Below are positions 32,452-40,096 of a DNA stretch of 64,000 nt, one piece after another. The notes under the pieces are model-generated. The model worked only from the letters and a program-made list of their open reading frames with translations. It did no database searches and was not told the DNA's origin. Every line of letters starts with the position of its first letter. Position 1 is the first letter of the stretch. Location: contig NC_010162.1 of NCBI RefSeq assembly GCF_000067165.1, forward strand, positions 9,183,001 to 9,247,000, given 5' to 3'. A program made the position numbers and the translations under genes. The stretch is from Sorangium cellulosum So ce56 (GTDB taxonomy: Bacteria > Myxococcota_A > Polyangia > Polyangiales > Polyangiaceae).

Positions 32452-33447
32452 TCAGGGCGCGTCGGCGTCGCCGGCGGCCGGAGCCGCGAGCGACGCTCTC
32501 GCCCACGCGTCGGGCAGCAGCTCGTCCAGCCGTTCGCGTGACCAGCCCGCCTGCAGCTTGCCGATCACGTCCGTCGCCCAGGCGAGCGGGTTGACTCCGT
32601 GCATCCGGCACGAACCAAATACCGTGTAGCCGACGGCGAGGCGTTCAGCTCCCTTGCCCGCCACCGAGGCGAGCACATCCAGCGCAAACGCCGACCACTC
32701 TCCCAGCGTCGACCGGGACAACGAGACGCCGAAGCGAGCATACTGCTGCGCTTGGCGATACAGCGGCATCGCGTCATCGAACTTCTCGACGATGATGCTC
32801 GCGAGCAGCCCGGGCCCCGGGCGCCCCCGATCCATCACCTTCTCGCTGTCCGCCGTCGTTACGCCCTGCTCGGGGCAGCGCGGACAGGCGAGCTTCTCCC
32901 TCTGTTCCTCGATGACCCGGAACTGCACAGGGACGAACTCGAGAACTTCGCTCGTACGGTGACCGATGCACTTCTTGTCCGCGCCGCACTGCGGGCACTT
33001 CCGCTCGGCTTCGGGGACGGGGACAACGCGCGTCTCGCGCGGCAGGTGTGCGGGAAGCGGCGCGCGCCCACGTCGTCGCGGCAGCTTCGGCGGCTCGGGA
33101 GGTTGCGGCACCAGCCCCTGCTCCGGCTGCGCAGGAGCCTCCGCGCCGGGCTCTGACGAGGGCGCGGAGTCAGCGGCCCCCTGCGTCGTCTGGGCGCTGA
33201 GCTCGGCGAACAGCGGCATCAGCTGCTCGGTGGAGACCTTCTGGCTTTTGCGGCCGTACAGCTCACGTAGCGCGCTCGCGAGCCTCGCCGACAGGGCGGT
33301 GTTCTTGTCGCGCAGCTGGACCAGAAGCCCGAGCACGAGCTCGATGAGCGCCGGGACCTGCCCGTCGGCCGCAAGCTGCTCGAGCTTGCGTCGCACATCG
33401 GCCAGATCGGCGGGGAGCTGTGCTTGGGACGGAGGAGGACTGGTCAC
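32452..33447 (-). CDS. IS66 TnpC lacking the DDE core (internal in-frame deletion)
   Basis: 331 residues instead of 554. The N-terminal two-thirds (coiled coil, Pro-rich linker, zinc ribbon CPQCGADKKCIGHRTSEVLE, up to GEWSAFALDVLASVAG) align with the intact copy at 26648-28312. The protein then jumps to KGAERLAVGYTVFGSCRMHG, the last domain. About 223 residues holding all DDE residues are missing, yet the frame is preserved. The product cannot catalyse transposition; it could still bind ends or oligomerise and so interfere with the active relative. Overlaps tnpB by four bases. Confidence 0.85.
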   Translation of the reverse strand: MTSPPPSQAQLPADLADVRRKLEQLAADGQVPALIELVLGLLVQLRDKNTALSARLASALRELYGRKSQKVSTEQLMPLFAELSAQTTQGAADSAPSSEPGAEAPAQPEQGLVPQPPEPPKLPRRRGRAPLPAHLPRETRVVPVPEAERKCPQCGADKKCIGHRTSEVLEFVPVQFRVIEEQREKLACPRCPEQGVTTADSEKVMDRGRPGPGLLASIIVEKFDDAMPLYRQAQQYARFGVSLSRSTLGEWSAFALDVLASVAGKGAERLAVGYTVFGSCRMHGVNPLAWATDVIGKLQAGWSRERLDELLPDAWARASLAAPAAGDADAP

Positions 33448-33866
33448 GTGGCGCGGTGGATATCTATCCCGCGCGCATCCATCAAGCCTTGCTTCGACGC
33501 GTCGAAATTTCTCACGCCGGGCCTCCAGCGCTTGCGTCGTACGGCCTGCGACAGGTCGAGCCCTTCGAGCATCAGCGACAGCTCGGCCGCCTCGACCTCG
33601 ACGTGGATCGCTCCCTTGGGCAGGTCACGGGTAAGGTGGAATCGGCCGCGGGCGAGTTTTTTCGCCACGATCACATAGCCGGTGCGGTCCCAGAACAGGA
33701 CGCGCACCTGGTCGCCTCGCCGATTCCTGAACACGAACAGATGCCCGCAGAGTGGATCGGTCCCGAAGCACTGAGCGACCAGCACCGACAGGCCATCAAA
33801 GCTCTTGCGCAGATCGGTAGGCTCGGCTGCGACGTAGACACGCACCGACGGCGGCAGCGTCAGCAC
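33444..33866 (-). CDS. tnpB: IS66 accessory protein TnpB, second copy
   Basis: 140 residues, full-length and near-identical in pattern to the first copy (SFDGLSVLVAQCFGTDPLCG, HLFVFRNRRGDQVRVLFWDR). Overlaps tnpA by seven bases. Intact by frame, but its tnpC partner is deleted. Confidence 0.9.
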   Translation of the reverse strand: MLTLPPSVRVYVAAEPTDLRKSFDGLSVLVAQCFGTDPLCGHLFVFRNRRGDQVRVLFWDRTGYVIVAKKLARGRFHLTRDLPKGAIHVEVEAAELSLMLEGLDLSQAVRRKRWRPGVRNFDASKQGLMDARGIDIHRAT

Positions 33867-34198
33867 GGCGACTTCTCGGCAGCGAGCGCCAGCACGCGCT
33901 CGAGTTGGGCCGGGTCGAAGCCCGGCCGAACGCGGACCACCCGCCCATTGGGCAGCGCTATCTCGATCGGCTCCGCCGCGACCGGCGATGCATCGGCCAT
34001 CACGTGCACCGGCAGGAAGCGCGGCGCCTCCGCGAGGGACGCCGGCGCGGGCTGCGAGGGCCCGTCAGCCCGCAGCTTCCAGCGCCACCAGTACAGCTGC
34101 TTGGGCTTGTACCCCTCGCGGCGCGCGAACTTCTCGGCACTCAGCCCGCTCCGCTCCCATCGCTCCACCCGCTCGGCCCACTCTACCCTCGTCGCCAT
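33860..34198 (-). CDS. tnpA: IS66 accessory protein TnpA, second copy
   Basis: 112 residues (VEWAERVERWERSGLSAEKF, ARREGYKPKQLYWWRWKLRA, IEIALPNGRVVRVRPGFDPA), same length as the first copy and preceded by GGAGGAAGC. Intact by frame. Confidence 0.9.
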   Translation of the reverse strand: MATRVEWAERVERWERSGLSAEKFARREGYKPKQLYWWRWKLRADGPSQPAPASLAEAPRFLPVHVMADASPVAAEPIEIALPNGRVVRVRPGFDPAQLERVLALAAEKSPC

Positions 34199-34276
34199 CG
34201 CTTCCTCCTTCGTCGCGATGGGAACAGGTAACCGGCGCCGCGCGGACGGTCACGATGCCCTTGGCTGGGCGGTTAC

Positions 34277-34799
34277 GGACGGACGGCAGCTGACGCTGAC
34301 CGACACGACGGGCGCCCCCTCGGCGCTGGCGAAGAAACACCTCGCCGGCGCTGACCGCCACCAACCATGATGGCCATTGCGAGCTGCCCTGCGGTGCGCG
34401 TCCGAACGATGGCCATCGCCCTCCTTGACCGCAACCGCGCACGCCCGCGATGGCCATCTGTTACTGAGCACCGTCGTTGATGCCGATGGTGCGCCTGTCG
34501 ATCCAGCTCTTTGATGGCGGGGTGCTCGACCCACCGGAGAACACCATCACCGAGGCGGATCAGGTGCGATGGCGGGGGTGTCCGAGGACAGCAAGCTGCC
34601 AGGGGGCTCCCCGGCCATGCATTGCGCCGAGTCCGATCCGACGCATCGCCTCGCTGCAATCGCGGTGAGCGGAGATCCAGCTCGATGATGGCCATCACAG
34701 AGCCGGATCTTCCGGCCATCAAACAGCCTGCTCGGTAACACCATCACGCTGCCTGCTCGGCGGACCATCGGACAGCCTGAGCGTCAACAAGAGGGTAGA
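34277..34799. repeat. Palindrome-rich stretch, possible IS end or MITE remnant
   Basis: No gene is seen. ATGGCCAT, an 8-base palindrome, occurs four times (near 34369, 34412, 34451, 34688). GTTACTGAGCA (34460-34470) and its inverted counterpart TGCTCGGTAAC (34729-34739) bracket about 280 bases, and both are followed inward by related TTGATG sequence. This looks like the ends of a short non-autonomous element, possibly IS21-like, but no transposase is present. Confidence 0.4.
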
Positions 34800-35975
34800 C
34801 TACCAGGGCGTGGCCGGGCTCTCGGCAACTCCACATGCCTGCCAGAGTGCGTCGAAAGTGGGTCGAAGTATCCCGCGGAGGGTACTCTTCACATCGTCAG
34901 GGTATTCCTGGAGGATCACGTCAGGGAGCAGGAGTACCTCTCGATCGATGGGACGATGACCTCTAAACCATTCATTCTGATTCTTGAACGTGGCCCCCTT
35001 AACATTGAGTAGTGATACAAGGATGACAATAGGGGCCTCAATCCCGAGTCTCTGGTAGCGGGATATGTAGTCCGGCAGTACGCCGGTGATCTTTTCTTCG
35101 ACTTGATTCGGATAGAACTCGAACTGCCCGTCCTGAACCCGTCCCGTATAAATTACCGAGACGGTCTCCAGCGCACCGGACCGGAAGACCTGGAGATAAG
35201 AATATTGCAGCTTGTCGGATATCGATTTCCATGTGAGGAACCCATCGAAGTTGTAGCGGAAGTTACTAACACCACCGCCTCCCATGGGATAAGGCAGGTT
35301 CTTCTCCCAGGGCTTGAGGTCCATGGTTGCGTCCATCGACATGGAGGAGAATGGTATCACGTGGAGAACCACTCGAGTCCGGCCGTCGAGCATGACGGGG
35401 GTCTCGTCAGCCATGATCCTCCCGAGCCGTTCATCTCGGAAACGGCGGATAAGGGTGGGCATCTCCGCGGAAAGGAGGAACGCCGAGCGGATCTCACGGA
35501 CGTCCAGCCACACCTTGTTCCGATCGTTGCGTGAAGGAAACCTGGACTCTCCGGCCGTCAGCATGTGTGGAGCGGACCAGCTCCGCGGAATGTAGAGAAC
35601 AAGAATCGGTCCTCTAGGGAAGCCGGGGATTGCCTTCCATTGCAGGGTTGGTATCTTGGGGTCAATGTTGGTCCGAACGATACCTTCCAGCCGTCGGATG
35701 ACTTCATCCTCGTTAAATTTGGCGATCCCGTCAGCGGAAGCTGGCATGCCCGTCCTCTTCCCTGCTGCGTCCTCTTTCTCGGGGATCCCGAAGATGATGA
35801 ACCCGCCGGCTGCATTGGCGAATGCGGCCACGTCAGCGGCGAACTCCTTGTTCTCCGTTGGCAGGTCCCTCTTGTAGTCGAGCATCTTGCTCTCCTGGAC
35901 CTCGTTCTCGATGAGGACGTCGATGTCTTCCTTGGTAAGCTCCGTGACCGGCTTGTTGAATACCATGGCCGGCAT
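34800..35975 (-). CDS. Schlafen/AlbA_2 domain protein
   Basis: 391 residues. The N-terminal part is a Schlafen AlbA_2 domain: IENEVQESKMLDYKRDLPTE, NKEFAADVAAFANAAGGFII, FGIPEKEDAAGK, then PTLQWKAIPGFPRGPILVLY IPRS and FPSRNDRNKVWLDVREIRSA. The E-x-K/L-D-Y-K and NAAGGFIIFGI positions are the family's core. The remaining 200 residues are beta-rich with no named domain (VSVIYTGRVQDGQFEFYPNQ). AlbA_2 proteins include DNA-binding regulators and defence proteins. Codon composition is less GC-biased than neighbours, suggesting acquisition. It is the first of four co-oriented genes at 34.8-39.2 kb. Confidence 0.8.
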   Translation of the reverse strand: MPAMVFNKPVTELTKEDIDVLIENEVQESKMLDYKRDLPTENKEFAADVAAFANAAGGFIIFGIPEKEDAAGKRTGMPASADGIAKFNEDEVIRRLEGIVRTNIDPKIPTLQWKAIPGFPRGPILVLYIPRSWSAPHMLTAGESRFPSRNDRNKVWLDVREIRSAFLLSAEMPTLIRRFRDERLGRIMADETPVMLDGRTRVVLHVIPFSSMSMDATMDLKPWEKNLPYPMGGGGVSNFRYNFDGFLTWKSISDKLQYSYLQVFRSGALETVSVIYTGRVQDGQFEFYPNQVEEKITGVLPDYISRYQRLGIEAPIVILVSLLNVKGATFKNQNEWFRGHRPIDREVLLLPDVILQEYPDDVKSTLRGILRPTFDALWQACGVAESPATPW

Positions 35976-36348
35976 CGTACCCGGCCGGCTGGGCCGCCGT
36001 CACCAGACGGCTGGGTTCGGGTGTGACGATCTATGTCCGGACGATGACGCGACGCATTGTGTGTCATGCTCTGGACGAGGAGCTAGTGCGAGGAGCTGCT
36101 CCGGGCCGGGGGGACCACGAAGCTGGGGATGACGCGGCCGGGACGAGAGACGGGCCAGCGCAGGGAGGACGCGGGAAAAATTCTCCCAAGGGCGTCGAGT
36201 CTCCGAACCCGCGTTATATAAGAGGGTTGAGCCTTTCCCATGTTGGGTGAGGCGCCCCTGTCGGGCAAACCTGTCTCCGTTCCCACTGGCGGCGGAGAAG
36301 GCAGGCAAGCAGCCAGTCAATTAGGTTAAATATGAACGCTAAAAGAAA
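35976..36348. other. Upstream region of the AlbA_2 gene
   Basis: About 370 bases without a clear gene, GC falling to the right (TATAAGAGG near 36222, AATTAGGTTAAATATG near 36320). Probable promoter region for minus-strand and plus-strand transcripts; no specific box can be assigned. Confidence 0.35.
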
Positions 36349-36531
36349 TTGGATTCTGAAAAGGGTACTCGTCGCGAGCCCACGTCAACTGCTCACCGTA
36401 ATCCGGGCCACAAAAAGACTAAGTCGTATGCGCCTGGCTTACGGGTGGATCACCGACGAACTACCAACGATCGGAGCCGTCGAGATAGAGCTGTTGTTCG
36501 TGAGGTGAACGGCCTAGGCCAAGAGGCGTAG
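36349..36531 (+). CDS. Possible small basic protein
   Basis: A 60-residue frame from TTG 36349 (DSEKGTRREPTSTAHRNPGH, KKTKSYAPGLRVDHRRTTND) stops 9 bases before a perfect hairpin (36541-36569). An alternative frame from ATG 36331 encodes a 57-residue basic peptide (NAKRNWILKRVLVASPRQLL) ending at about 36507. Neither has a strong Shine-Dalgarno and codon use does not discriminate. The hairpin is the main reason to suspect a transcript here. Confidence 0.25.
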   Translation: MDSEKGTRREPTSTAHRNPGHKKTKSYAPGLRVDHRRTTNDRSRRDRAVVREVNGLGQEA

Positions 36532-36540
36532 AAGGGGGAT

Positions 36541-36569
36541 GGGGCTCCGGCCAAGCAGGTCGGAGCCCC
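36541..36569. terminator. Hairpin GGGGCTCCG/CGGAGCCCC
   Basis: Perfect 9-base arms (36541-36549 and 36561-36569) with an 11-base loop, followed on the plus strand by TCTGTCCTTCC. It could end a plus-strand transcript or the minus-strand DUF3892 transcript, whose stop is at 36669. Confidence 0.6.
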
Positions 36570-36668
36570 TCTGTCCTTCCATGTTCTCGTCTACCAGGCC
36601 GCCCCGTGCTCAGGTCCGTGGTGTGACCGCGATGTCGAGCACTGCTGAGCGTCGGGGACGGGGTGAGC

Positions 36669-37001
36669 TCACAGATCCTTCAAGAAGTCATCGCTCGAGT
36701 TGCCCGTCGACTGTGCCTTCAACAAAGACGGGCAGGTAGGAAGGTGGATCAAGTTGTCGTCCACAATGCCGTTGGGATGGGTGCGCAGGAATTTTCCGTG
36801 GTGGGTCTTCATTTCATCCACAACGACAGGCTTTCCGCCCTGATTCACCCACAGCTTGTGTCCCTGGCCGCGGAGAGCAATGGCATCCTGCACGCTGATC
36901 GCGCGCGGGGGCTCCTTGGAGTTGAGGAGGCGTATGCCAACCTCTTCAATCCGCTTGCTCTTGCTCTCACGATTGACACACACGATCTCAAGATCGGCCA
37001 T
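36669..37001 (-). CDS. DUF3892 family protein
   Basis: 110 residues: ADLEIVCVNRESKSKRIEEV, GIRLLNSKEPPRAISVQDAI, ALRGQGHKLWVNQGGKPVVV, DEMKTHHGKFLRTHPNGIVD, DNLIHLPTC. The IVCVN opening, the I-x-x-x-G turn, a small helix (SVQDAI), the aromatic strand (KLWVNQ) and the closing L-x-T-x-P...N-L-L-x-L-P-x-C match the DUF3892 family of small alpha/beta proteins. No biochemical role is known. Such genes recur in mobile and accessory regions, consistent with its place between AlbA_2 and AbiJ-like genes. Confidence 0.75.
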   Translation of the reverse strand: MADLEIVCVNRESKSKRIEEVGIRLLNSKEPPRAISVQDAIALRGQGHKLWVNQGGKPVVVDEMKTHHGKFLRTHPNGIVDDNLIHLPTCPSLLKAQSTGNSSDDFLKDL

Positions 37002-37127
37002 CTCGCTTTCCTTCCTGGCATTGCCATACGCCTGCCCGCCTCCGACATCCAGCCCGTCCGCAATGACGCAGAAAACGACGCATCGCGTTAGTTTGCGCGC
37101 CGGACCTGTGGCATAGCGCCGAATGGG

Positions 37128-38471
37128 TCAGGGCGGGTGCAAGCGGAAGAGCTCGCGGAAGAACGCCGCTACCGCCTCTTCTCCTTCCGGCCCGACAAGC
37201 TCAGCCGCTCCGAATCGGTACACCTCATAGCCGGCCAGGCGCAGGTCACGATCGGCCGCCGCCATCTTGGCGTACGCCGCAGGGTCGGCCCTCCCGTTCG
37301 CGTCCGCATAGTGGTGCCTGCCATCCACCTCGATGACGACGCGCACGCCGTGCGAGAACAACATCAGGAAATCCATCCTCTGACGCAGGAGAGCGTCCCG
37401 CCCCCGCTCGGCGACCGTCCTGGGATCGTAGTGCAGCCACACCTCCGGGAGTAGAGCGGGCAGATCCGGGAAAGAGTCCTTGTACACCGCGTAGAAAATT
37501 TGGAAGAGCCGGTATTGCGGTGGCGAGTTCTGCGGCAGCGAGGAGCGGAGGCGCTTATACAGACTCACCGTCGTCTTTCTCGAGGCCGGATCCAGGTTGC
37601 GCTGCTCCGCCCACCACTGCTGAAGGTCGCGCCATCGCAGGCCCGTCGAGGCGATTGGCCGATCATAGACCAGCACCTCATCCTTGTGCGTGACGATCTC
37701 GATGTCGTTGTTGATCGCGTCGGTGAACCGCAGGTCTGGTTTCACGCTCGAGGCGAAGATGATGTTCTTGGGCCTGCCCTCGACGCCTCGATGAAGGGGA
37801 ACGGTTCGGTAGATGGGATACCCTGTATCGTCTCCTACCACGCGAAGTTCCCACCCACACCGTCGCAGATGAGGATTGATAGTATCGATGTAGCGCTTCT
37901 GCTCGGCCTCGTCATGGAGTTTAGGATCGAGGAGGGCCTCGAGGAAGAGGCGGAAACGCCGCCCTGAGACGCTGAGCATGCCCAGTTTGTGGGCTAGCAT
38001 CTCGATGCCCCAATCCCCAGGGTTGCGGACCATGTGCCTCTCCATGTCGTCCGCAAGAGTCTTGGACAGAGATGCGTGTGATGGGAAATCCTTCAGGGGA
38101 AACAGCGGGTCCACCACGGCAAAGACGCCCAGCTCACCCCAAGGATTTGGAAGATTTGCCAGATCGGCAAGGAGCTTGCGGCGGGCAAGCTCGCTGATTC
38201 CCGGCTGCTCCTCTTGCCGCTTCCAGACGACCTCCTCGAGATCATAGGTTGGGAAGCGCTCGACCACGCGCTCGGCAATGCTCATCACCTGCTCGGGCTC
38301 CTTGCTCATCCAGTTCAGGACGGTGCGCCACTTGCTGGTGACTTTGCCCTCTTCGTTGGGCGTGATGCCGAGTTCGGTACAGACGGCCGCCAGATTGTAG
38401 TCCTTGACGTGCTTCTGGAGGGCTCGTCCGATGGCGTCCCTTACGTCGTTGATGCTGGGGGGCTTCGGCAC
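37128..38471 (-). CDS. AbiJ-like N-terminal domain fused to a PD-(D/E)XK/DUF559-like nuclease
   Basis: About 447 residues from GTG 38471 (PKPPSINDVRDAIGRALQKH); the upstream frame to 38618 is low-complexity and was rejected. The first 110 residues (AVCTELGITPNEEGKVTSKW, RTVLNWMSKEPEQVMSIAER) resemble the AbiJ-type N-terminal domain found at the front of abortive-infection proteins. A central helical region follows (FRLFLEALLDPKLHDEAEQK). The C-terminal 130 residues look like a Vsr/DUF559-type nuclease: QRMDFLMLFSHGVRVVIEVD, GRHHYADANG, AADRDLRLAGYEVYRFGAAE. The D...E-V-D-G-x-x-H-Y core followed by a late R-x-L-x-x-x-G-Y-x-V-x-R-F is the usual layout. Abortive or restriction-type defence is inferred. 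Less GC-biased than chromosomal neighbours. Confidence 0.65.
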   Translation of the reverse strand: MPKPPSINDVRDAIGRALQKHVKDYNLAAVCTELGITPNEEGKVTSKWRTVLNWMSKEPEQVMSIAERVVERFPTYDLEEVVWKRQEEQPGISELARRKLLADLANLPNPWGELGVFAVVDPLFPLKDFPSHASLSKTLADDMERHMVRNPGDWGIEMLAHKLGMLSVSGRRFRLFLEALLDPKLHDEAEQKRYIDTINPHLRRCGWELRVVGDDTGYPIYRTVPLHRGVEGRPKNIIFASSVKPDLRFTDAINNDIEIVTHKDEVLVYDRPIASTGLRWRDLQQWWAEQRNLDPASRKTTVSLYKRLRSSLPQNSPPQYRLFQIFYAVYKDSFPDLPALLPEVWLHYDPRTVAERGRDALLRQRMDFLMLFSHGVRVVIEVDGRHHYADANGRADPAAYAKMAAADRDLRLAGYEVYRFGAAELVGPEGEEAVAAFFRELFRLHPP

Positions 38472-38721
38472 CAACCGATCGAACCCGCGGCGGGGGCACC
38501 CGTCAAGCCGATGGATGTCTCGCTCCCCTCCTGCCCATCGGCCACCAGATGTAAGTTGGCATGCGATAAAGTGGGCTCGGCCTCGGCTCAGAGCTCGGCC
38601 GTTGCCCTCGCGGGACACGCGCCCCCTCGGGTGGGCCGGTCCCTCCCCGGGCGGGGGCGGATTACGCCGACAAGCTGCCTGCCGTCGTTCGGGAGTATGG
38701 TGTTTCGCTGTCAGGTTCGAG

Positions 38722-39201
38722 CTACGCCCCCTCCTCCCACGTCGACCAGTTGAACTTGTAGTTCAGCGGAGGAAGCTCCCCGAAGAGGCTGTAGTAGGCG
38801 CGGAGGATGGTTCCTTCAACCCGGTATGCCTCGTCCTTCGTCGGCGCGTAGCACCAGCTCACCTGGAACTGCGACGGGGTGAGGTTGAGCTGTCGAAGAA
38901 GGCCGCCCGATCCGAGCCGCCAGCCCGCCATGTGCCCTCGTTCGCCCTCCGTGCTCATGCACCGATAAAGGTTTCGAAGACGCTGGTTGAGGTTGCGTGA
39001 CTCCCCGACGTCGAGGAGCCCATGGGGCTCAGCTTGGATCAGCCGCCCCAGGGGCCGCTTTGACGCTGGCAGGCCCAGAACGTACGCACCTGCCTTCTGC
39101 TGCACGTCCGCGATCACTTCCGTCGATAGCGGCTGCCAGTCGTTCCAACGGTCGCCGCCTTTGAAGTTCCAGTTCGTCCACGCCTCGATGTCAATCTCCA
39201 T
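38722..39201 (-). CDS. GIY-YIG-like nuclease-fold protein
   Basis: 159 residues. GAYVLGLPASKRPL, then GLLDVGESRNLNQRLRNLYR and WRLGSGGLLRQLNLTPSQFQ, with SWCYAPTKDEAYRVEGTILR and ELPPLNYKFNWSTWEEG. The GAYVLG...LLDVGES pair replaces the classical GIY...YIG, the N-L-N-Q-R-L segment holds the conserved Arg position, VEG supplies the metal-binding Glu, and the late L-N-Y-K-F gives the Asn. The order fits a compact GIY-YIG domain (UvrC/Slx1 type). An N-terminal 30 residues are extra. It lies upstream of the AbiJ-like gene on the same strand with a 250-base gap. Confidence 0.6.
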   Translation of the reverse strand: MEIDIEAWTNWNFKGGDRWNDWQPLSTEVIADVQQKAGAYVLGLPASKRPLGRLIQAEPHGLLDVGESRNLNQRLRNLYRCMSTEGERGHMAGWRLGSGGLLRQLNLTPSQFQVSWCYAPTKDEAYRVEGTILRAYYSLFGELPPLNYKFNWSTWEEGA

Positions 39202-40096
39202 GGCAAGCTCCTACCCCACGTCTGGCATTCAGTGTCCTGACCATAGCCTGCCCGCCAATACGCCCACCCGCGCAGCGCATCCAGCCCTTCGGTCATGAAG
39301 CAACGCGTCATCGCGCGTCATTGAGGAGAGCGAGCTTCAGAGGCCGGGGGGCCGGCCCTCTCAGGCCCCGAAAGGCAAGCGGGTCCACGGTGCCGACGAG
39401 GGGGCGTGTTGACGCTCAGACCGATTGATGACGTCGCGCGCTGTCTGGTTGATGGCCATCTCGTCCTTGGGCGACGGCGCTGGCGCGGAGGAACGAACGG
39501 CGGAGACTTCCACAATTCTCAAGAGCTACACGGGACACGGGCGGCTGAACCCTCTTCCGGTGTGGCCCGACGCGAGTCCAACCGGCCGCCTTGTGATCTC
39601 CGGTATGGACGAAGGTCACGCCCCCGGCCAACGAGGCCCTGCCGCCCGCGTTGCTGCTGCTGCCCGCGCCGGTGCCGCCGCCTGTGCCGGCGCCCGAGCG
39701 CCACGCTCGCGGCGATCGGGTAAAAGCTGCGAGCGTGCTGACCCCTCTACGCGAGCCGCGGTTTCGCCAGCGCTGCGGGCGTGCCGAGCGGGGCGCCGCC
39801 GGGTCGATCACAGAGGAGTCCGAAGTGAGGCGCCCACGCGCTCGAGGCGACCGACGGCCGCGCTGAACAATTCTTCCCGAGCGCGATCGTGCAGGCGCGT
39901 GCGAGGGTCGCGAAACCGATCTGCACCCGCCGCGTAGCACCCTCGAACCACGCGCCACTGGCCATCGCGGGCCGACGCGGGCGCCCGCGGCCGCTCCGGT
40001 CTCCAGCGCGTTGGAGGAACGATCGCTGCACGCCGCTCTCCGCGGCGGGGGCGATCCAGTTCGCGTCATCTCATTCACTGCTTCTGGAGGATCGTC
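39202..40096. other. Long gap without a confident gene
   Basis: About 890 bases. Open frames on both strands have shadow composition. A GTTGATGGCCATC at 39450 recalls the palindrome-rich stretch at 34.3-34.8 kb, hinting at another mobile-element remnant flanking the defence-type cluster. The right end carries GCTTCTGGAGGATCGTC, the ribosome-binding region of the spondin gene. Confidence 0.4.

Larger units (their letters stand above)
32278..34276 (-). mobile_element. Internally deleted IS66 derivative
   Basis: Bounded by GTAAGCGCCCAGCCATCGCC (32278 on) and, inverted, GTAACCGCCCAGCCAAGGGC (34276 inward). tnpA and tnpB are intact, but tnpC lacks its catalytic core. The flanks GGCCCCGG and GGACGGAC are not duplicates, so the ends have diverged or a rearrangement removed the duplication. 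It is a paralogue of the element at 26478-29138, with many substitutions, so an older insertion. Confidence 0.8.

Noticed and set aside
36180..36340. Possible tRNA or small RNA gene in the AT-richer region
   Set aside because: No cloverleaf with acceptor and T-arm pairing could be formed; only an ordinary intergenic stretch.
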